Source: Fibrobacterota bacterium (GTDB taxonomy: Bacteria; Fibrobacterota; Chitinivibrionia; Chitinivibrionales; JANQEN01). From it: DNA of 9,710 nucleotides. Location of the stretch: NCBI GenBank assembly GCA_030619215.1, contig JAUXBV010000077.1, positions 1 through 9,710 on the forward strand, read 5' to 3'. The notes below the pieces were generated by a model that worked only from the letters and a program-made list of their open reading frames with translations, was not told the DNA's origin and did no database searches. The position numbers and the translations under genes are program-made. This document shows positions 6,330 through 9,710 of the stretch, one piece after another (position 1 is the first letter of the stretch; every line of letters begins with the position of its first letter).

Positions 6330-8033
6330 TTAGAGTACTTCTCCATCAAAAATATTAATAACGTCTTTTATAATCGGCTCATTTGCCATGTCCTCTTCAA
6401 GTGAAGGATGTATATGAGGCTTTACTTTAGCAGCCTGTTTTTTGTCCTCTTTTTTCTCCTGATCCTTTTTTTCTATTACTATGTGTAAATCAATATGCCT
6501 GCCGGCAAAAGTATCTAATTTCTTTTGAATAATATCTCTGTTATTTTTTTTAGTAACTTCCGCGAACTGAAACTGGAACTGGTTTCCAAAACGCAGGTCA
6601 ATAGAATTTTCCGTGCTCTCCGCGATATGTGAAAGTGAAAGAAACGTTCCAAGATTGGGCCTCTCCTCAATTAATAATTCTATAAATGCAGGCCATTTTG
6701 CACCAGGGTCTATCGGTCCGGAAGGCTCCTGCGGAACATCAAAAGAGCTTGAGTCAATATCAGAAGGAATTGATGTTACTGTTGATTCCGTTTCAGTGTT
6801 CCGGTTGTTCAGGCTCTCCGTCAGGGGCTGTTTATCGCTTTTTTTTTTAATATCCGGATAATTTGTTTCTTTTGCTGTGTCCGGTGAATCCGGGATACGG
6901 CCTTTTTTTAGTGTTGTAAGTATCTGCTCCACAGAGACTGAACTGTCCAGATAAACCAGCTTCAGAAGAGCTGTTTCAATAAGAAAACGGGGGAAGGAGC
7001 TCCATCTCAGCTCTGATTCCGCTCTGCGGATAATCTCGTTCATCCTCAGAATATCACCTTCCGAGAAGCGGGAAGCCAGGTCTGTTTGTTGCTTAATGGT
7101 ATCAACGGAGAGGTCAAGGCGTTGATTTTCGGCTATACCGGGAAGCCGGCTGAAAAGAAGCGTGCGGAGATATTCCTGAAATCCGACAATGAATTCCAAC
7201 AGGTCAAAACCCCGGCTTTGTATGTCTTCAACTGCGTTCAATACCGGCAGGGGAGAATTTTCAGCAATTGCCTGAAGTATGCTATTGTATGTTTCTGTTT
7301 CAACAAGCCCCAGTACTGATCGCACCTCATTTTCGCTTATAGTATCCTGGCAGAAAGAGAATACTTGGTCAAGAAGGCTGAGCGAATCCCGCATACTCCC
7401 ATCCGCTCTGCGGGCAATCAGTTGCAGCCCGCTTTTTTCATAGGCAATTTCTTCCTTTTTGCATATTTTTTCGAGCTGGGCAAGTATCTGTTCTGTTGAG
7501 ATGCGCCTGAAATCATACCGCTGACACCGCGAATGGATTGTTTCCGGGACCTTTTGCGGTTCGGTTGTAGCAAAAATAAATATCACATTTTTTGGCGGCT
7601 CTTCCAGAGTTTTCAGCAGGGCATTAAAAGCGCTTTTGGAAAGCATATGCACTTCGTCAATAATAAAGATGCGGTATTTGCCGCCCATTGAAGTGTAACC
7701 GACATTTTCCCTCAGCTCGCGGATGTCATCCACGCTGCTGTTTGAAGCCCCGTCTATTTCGATTACATCAAAGCTTGAGCCGCTGGTAACATTTTTACAA
7801 CTGGCACATGTTCCACAGGGATCCGGTGTCGGGCCGTTATCGCAATTCAGTGCCCTGGCAAGAATCCGGGCGGTGGTTGTTTTGCCGATTCCACGGGTGC
7901 CGGTAAAGATATAAGCATGTGCCACACGGTTTTTGGAAATAGCCCGTTTCAACGTATTGATGATATGGTCCTGTCCTACTACATCGTCAAAAGTAAGGGG
8001 ACGCCATTTACGTGCAAAGACAAGATAGCTCAT
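6330..8033 (-). CDS. dnaX: DNA polymerase III subunits tau/gamma, with internal A10 slippage site
   Basis: DnaX is the clamp-loader ATPase and replisome organiser. The 567-residue frame is the full-length tau form. The AAA+ core shows Walker A GTRGIGKT at 45-52, zinc cysteines C64, C73, C76 and C79, Walker B IFIIDEVH with DEVH at 126-129, sensor 1 ATTE near 155-158, and the SRC arginine-finger motif at 168-170. The clamp-loader collar (domain III) runs to about 365, then a hydrophilic Lys/Ser/Thr/Pro-rich linker. The C-terminal part (about 450-535) resembles the tau C-terminal domain of many bacteria. Codons 396-398 are AAA AAA AAA inside a run of ten A. Slippage there would end the protein at residue 400 as gamma. 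ATG 8031-8033 follows GGAG at 8039-8042. It is the first protein gene after the SRP RNA. Confidence 0.97.
   Translation of the reverse strand: MSYLVFARKWRPLTFDDVVGQDHIINTLKRAISKNRVAHAYIFTGTRGIGKTTTARILARALNCDNGPTPDPCGTCASCKNVTSGSSFDVIEIDGASNSSVDDIRELRENVGYTSMGGKYRIFIIDEVHMLSKSAFNALLKTLEEPPKNVIFIFATTEPQKVPETIHSRCQRYDFRRISTEQILAQLEKICKKEEIAYEKSGLQLIARRADGSMRDSLSLLDQVFSFCQDTISENEVRSVLGLVETETYNSILQAIAENSPLPVLNAVEDIQSRGFDLLEFIVGFQEYLRTLLFSRLPGIAENQRLDLSVDTIKQQTDLASRFSEGDILRMNEIIRRAESELRWSSFPRFLIETALLKLVYLDSSVSVEQILTTLKKGRIPDSPDTAKETNYPDIKKKSDKQPLTESLNNRNTETESTVTSIPSDIDSSSFDVPQEPSGPIDPGAKWPAFIELLIEERPNLGTFLSLSHIAESTENSIDLRFGNQFQFQFAEVTKKNNRDIIQKKLDTFAGRHIDLHIVIEKKDQEKKEDKKQAAKVKPHIHPSLEEDMANEPIIKDVINIFDGEVL
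6839..6848 (-). promoter_or_regulatory. Ten-A slippery run in dnaX, predicted gamma-subunit switch
   Basis: On the coding strand the frame reads ATT AAA AAA AAA AGC GAT AAA. An extra A in the mRNA, or a -1 ribosomal slip on A AAA AAA, gives AAG CGA TAA, so translation stops after residue 400. Loss of one A gives GCG ATA AAC AGC CCC TGA, also a prompt stop. The position is just after the clamp-loader core, where gamma ends in E. coli and Thermus. I see no strong upstream Shine-Dalgarno-like stimulator or stable downstream hairpin, so transcriptional slippage (Thermus mode) is favoured by inference. Confidence 0.7.
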
Positions 8034-8049
8034 TATATCTCCGTTAATT

Positions 8050-8137
8050 GGTTACGGTTACGAAATTCGGAAACGTAGAAAATGGACGAAAGACATAACC
8101 GAAAGACGATACGCGCCTCTTCACCTTAACCGTAACC
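8050..8137. repeat. 11-bp inverted repeat between ffs and dnaX
   Basis: GGTTACGGTTA at 8050-8060 and its exact reverse complement TAACCGTAACC at 8127-8137 enclose 66 bp. In the transcript leading into dnaX, the repeat would form an 11-bp stem whose 3' arm ends 7 nt before the GGAG ribosome binding site (8039-8042). Each arm is itself a short tandem of GGTTAC. No T-tract follows, so it is not a standard terminator. Confidence 0.6.
8061..8083 (+). repeat. Degenerate short repeat, copy 1 (left of ffs)
   Basis: This stretch, beginning CGAAATTCGGAAACG, aligns with 8272-8293, beginning CGAAATCCGAAACG. The two differ by three substitutions and one gap over 23 positions. They flank the SRP RNA in the same orientation. 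Confidence 0.5.
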
Positions 8138-8150
8138 GATGTTTTTAGTT

Positions 8151-8252
8151 GGGGATCAAGTTTACCTGCGGCACACGAAGCGGGTGCTTACCGTTGCTCC
8201 CTTCCAGGTCTGGCGGGATTCGCAGACTTCTGTTGCGCAGGGCCTGATCCCC
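8151..8252 (-). ncRNA. ffs: Small bacterial signal recognition particle RNA (4.5S type)
   Basis: This is the RNA scaffold of the SRP, which binds Ffh and guides cotranslational membrane targeting. On the minus strand the conserved apical domain is plain: GCCAGACCTGGAAGGGAGCA contains the GGAA tetraloop, and its asymmetric-loop partner follows as AACGGTAAGCACC. The termini GGGGATCA and TGATCCCC pair over 8 bp and define a roughly 102-nt hairpin, the usual size for the Alu-less form. The gene lies directly upstream of dnaX and downstream of tRNA-Ser genes, the same order as scr in Bacillus subtilis. No U-tract follows the 3' end, so processing is likely. The exact ends are set by the closing stem only. 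Confidence 0.95.
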
Positions 8253-8264
8253 GAAAATAAAATT

Positions 8265-8323
8265 CGAAGCTCGAAATCCGAAACGAGGAAAATCTGTCAG
8301 AGCAATCCATTTTTCGAGTTTCG
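8265..8323. repeat. Degenerate repeat copy 2, forming an imperfect hairpin
   Basis: CGAAGCTCGAAA at 8265-8276 pairs with TTTCGAGTTTCG at 8312-8323 through 12 positions including one G-T wobble. The second copy of the ffs-flanking repeat lies at 8272-8293 within it. On the minus strand the hairpin is followed by a T-rich stretch (AATTTTATTTTC) before ffs, so it could end tRNA transcripts, though the T-tract is interrupted. The motif wording (TCGAAA, GTTTCG) looks like a short intergenic repeat family. Confidence 0.45.
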
Positions 8324-8347
8324 TGCCACGGATTAATAATTTTCACA

Positions 8348-8407
8348 TGGCGGAGAGGCATTAGAGGTTGTTAGACTTTAGTCGTTACAACCACTTATAC
8401 CCCCTCC
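8348..8407 (-). pseudogene. tRNA-Ser-like remnant, 60 nt, with encoded CCA
   Basis: On the minus strand this starts with GGAGGGG (8407-8401) and ends with CCTCTCC-G-CCA. The two ends pair over 7 bp with one G-U, and differ from the acceptor stem of the neighbouring tRNA-Ser(GGA) by one base. The last 13 nt are identical to that tRNA's 3' end. Between them lies AAGTGGTTGTAACGA, resembling a tRNA-Ser D-arm, and a hairpin with GGTTGT/ACAACC outer stem and GAC/GTC inner stem. The normal T-arm (GGTTCGAATCC) and long variable arm are missing. The simplest reading is a third tRNA-Ser gene with an internal deletion of about 29 nt. An active tRNA-like small RNA or an attachment-site scar are alternatives. 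Confidence 0.45.
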
Positions 8408-8409
8408 AT

Positions 8410-8434
8410 CAGCCTCCTGTTTCTCAGGAAGCTG
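8410..8434. other. Stem-loop just 3' of tRNA-Ser(GGA)
   Basis: CAGC-TCCTG and CAGGA-GCTG pair over 9 bp with one mismatch around a TTTCT loop. It overlaps the last two encoded nucleotides of the tRNA (CA of CCA) and has no T-tract on either side. It may mark a 3' processing point rather than termination. Confidence 0.45.
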
Positions 8435-8521
8435 GCGGAGAGGCAGGGATTCGAACCCTGGATACCTTGCGGTACACACGCTTTCCAGGCGTGCTCCTTC
8501 AGCCAGCTCGGACACCTCTCC
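8433..8521 (-). tRNA. tRNA-Ser(GGA), CCA encoded
   Basis: The 89-nt minus-strand sequence folds with acceptor GGAGAGG/CCTCTCC and discriminator G. The anticodon stem CACGC/GCGTG holds loop CTGGAAA, giving anticodon GGA (8484-8486), which reads UCC and UCU. A long variable arm, TACC-GCAA-GGTA, is typical of class II serine tRNAs. The T-arm carries GGTTCGAATCC. The CCA end is encoded (8433-8435), unlike in the neighbouring tRNA. Confidence 0.96.
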
Positions 8522-8608
8522 TTTATGTCAATGATCGATTTTACAGTTATTATAAATTTCGAATATTATAAAATAGTATAGAAATAGGGAAAAAGGATAA
8601 AAGAATAA
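8522..8608 (-). other. AT-rich spacer between the two tRNA-Ser genes
   Basis: On the minus strand, two TATAAT hexamers lie 16 bp apart (8565-8570 and 8549-8554). The second would start transcription about 20 nt before tRNA-Ser(GGA). No good -35 boxes accompany them, so a separate promoter is possible but unproven. Confidence 0.3.
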
Positions 8609-8696
<88 letters not shown>

Positions 8697-8940
8697 TAAG
8701 TGTATAACTTCAGGTCTAAAAATATGTTATGCTCTTACATCTTTAAACTTGAGAAAGGGGTAAGGGGCATTTTCGATTATGTGTAATCAGCATATTAATC
8801 ATTCGTGCCTTGTGAATCGTGGCTTGTCATAGAATATTCTATTGTTCCAACATTTACACATATTCGCATTTTTCCCTGTAAGGGATTATTTTAAAGCAAC
8901 AGCCGTTTTGTAAATCAAAAAAGGTTTATGGGGTCATAAC
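8697..8940. other. Intergenic region between tRNA-Ser(CGA) and the exported-protein gene
   Basis: These 244 bp lie between divergent units and should hold promoters for both. I can assign none with confidence. The only structure seen is a tandem 14-nt repeat at 8801-8828 (described separately). Confidence 0.5.
8801..8828. repeat. Tandem 14-nt degenerate repeat
   Basis: ATTCGTGCCTTGTG is followed directly by AATCGTGGCTTGTC, with 11 of 14 positions equal. The CGTGCC/CGTGGC wording recurs near 8320-8332, suggesting the same class of intergenic repeat. Confidence 0.45.
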
Positions 8941-9648
8941 ATGCATTTAAATTGTAATTACTTCAAATTCTATTTTTCCCTTATGATCATATCTTTCTTG
9001 ATATTTGTAAATTCCACCTGTACTTTAAGGGAAAAATCCGAGGCCATTCGTTATACCGTTTCCGGTGAAAAGATTTCGAAAGACTCGCTAAAGAGACAAA
9101 TCAATTTTCCAGGGTATCAATTGAAAGCTTCACACTATGACATGTTGTTGTCGGCAAATGGGCAGTTCAACGTTACAGAAAGGGGAGGAGAAAGCTTTAA
9201 AATAACGATATTTCAGGATACGCCCCTTTCTATCAAAGCTGTCGAGTATAGTACTTATAAGAAAGATTTAATAATTATATGTGAACTCAACAAAGGCGGG
9301 GAGGAATGGAGTGAGATAGCAAGAATAAGTTTAGAAAAAAGAAAAGTAAAGTGGAAAACCCGCTTTGGCAGCTTCAACCTGTCCACTGCGATAATTCAAG
9401 ATAAATACCTTTTTGGATCGACCCTTGGCTATGTAGGTAAAGTTGACCTGAAAAAGGGAAAGGTCGTGTGGCAAAAGGATGACCTGTGGGAAAAATATAA
9501 AGTCAATAATTTCGAGAAAATTGTTTTATATAAAGATACACTGGCTTTAATTGGGAGAGTGTATAAAATGAACAATAAAACTATGACAGGGAAGGCTGTA
9601 ACCTTTAAATACAACAAACATAATGGCAGGGAAATAACAAAACAGTAA
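8941..9648 (+). CDS. Unrecognised exported protein with PQQ-propeller-like repeats
   Basis: I do not recognise a named family. The 235-residue protein begins with a hydrophobic segment (about 10-24, FYFSLMIISFLIFVN) followed by STC, which fits a signal peptide. Cys27 could be a lipidation site, but NSTC is a poor lipobox. The rest is polar, lysine-rich and predicted mainly beta. Three segments resemble the blade ends of PQQ/BamB-type beta-propellers: ISLEKRKVKWKTRF, VDLKKGKVVWQKDD and TFKYNKHNGREI. A full propeller needs about 350 residues, so this would be a partial or small version. GGGG at 8930-8933 lies 7 nt before ATG 8941; an ATG at 8983 (residue 15) is a less likely alternative. It stands alone on the plus strand, and its base use is more AT-rich than that of the dnaX operon. 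The location is probably periplasmic or membrane-anchored; function is unknown. Confidence 0.7.
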   Translation: MHLNCNYFKFYFSLMIISFLIFVNSTCTLREKSEAIRYTVSGEKISKDSLKRQINFPGYQLKASHYDMLLSANGQFNVTERGGESFKITIFQDTPLSIKAVEYSTYKKDLIIICELNKGGEEWSEIARISLEKRKVKWKTRFGSFNLSTAIIQDKYLFGSTLGYVGKVDLKKGKVVWQKDDLWEKYKVNNFEKIVLYKDTLALIGRVYKMNNKTMTGKAVTFKYNKHNGREITKQ

Positions 9649-9710
9649 TAATGGTTGTCAGTTATCAATTTACATGATCACAGCTTAATAGTGAGTTAAG
9701 CGGCAGGGCA

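Noticed and set aside
6546..6553. A8 run near the end of dnaX as a second frameshift site
   Set aside because: It lies in the tau C-terminal domain, where a shift would only clip the tail. It is shorter than the A10 run and has no parallel in known dnaX regulation.
8410..8434. Stem-loop as an intrinsic terminator for tRNA-Ser(GGA)
   Set aside because: No T-tract follows on either strand: the minus strand continues with ATGGAGGGGG.
8139..8571. Two plus-strand open frames across ffs and the tRNA-Ser genes
   Set aside because: They run antisense through structured RNA genes and encode no recognisable protein.

Overview
This window is a stretch of a bacterial chromosome, of moderate to low GC by eye. 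It comes from an organism with a Gram-negative-like or deep-branching gene complement (PgpA, RecR, EbfC, FtsK, queuosine genes, bacterial SRP RNA). No gene fixes the phylum. The ORFs are tightly packed, with 1-15 bp gaps or short overlaps, and most content is housekeeping. I see no phage genes, insertion sequences or CRISPR array. I do not see a wholly new multigene system. The most unusual signals are a 10-base A run inside dnaX and a tRNA-like remnant beside the tRNA-Ser genes.

Layout. On the minus strand, 1-2528 holds a standalone HMP-phosphate kinase gene (thiD2) that overlaps the start of ftsK, which runs off the left edge. A divergent intergenic region (2529-2703) separates this pair from the plus-strand queD-queE-queC operon (2704-4400), which makes the 7-deazaguanine precursor preQ0 from the carboxy-tetrahydropterin precursor. 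queC converges with a long minus-strand operon, with only 3 bp between the stop codons. Read in transcription order, that operon and its upstream RNA genes are tRNA-Ser(CGA), tRNA-Ser(GGA), a 60-nt tRNA-Ser-like remnant, the SRP RNA (ffs), dnaX, ebfC, recR, pgpA and pncC. The block tRNA-Ser / SRP RNA / dnaX / ebfC / recR matches the arrangement known in Bacillus subtilis. At the right end, 8941-9648 on the plus strand encodes an unrecognised exported protein with PQQ-propeller-like repeats.

How the parts fit. dnaX, ebfC and recR concern replication and recombinational repair. pgpA (phosphatidylglycerol synthesis) and pncC (NMN deamidation, pyridine nucleotide recycling) are translationally linked to them. 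The dnaX frame holds ten consecutive A residues at the junction between the clamp-loader core and the tau-specific tail. Both shifted frames stop within a few codons, so the gene is built to yield a short gamma form by slippage, as known for Thermus and, by ribosomal frameshifting, for E. coli. The intergenic DNA around ffs carries short degenerate repeats rich in TCGAAA/CGTGCC motifs and an 11-bp inverted repeat just before dnaX.
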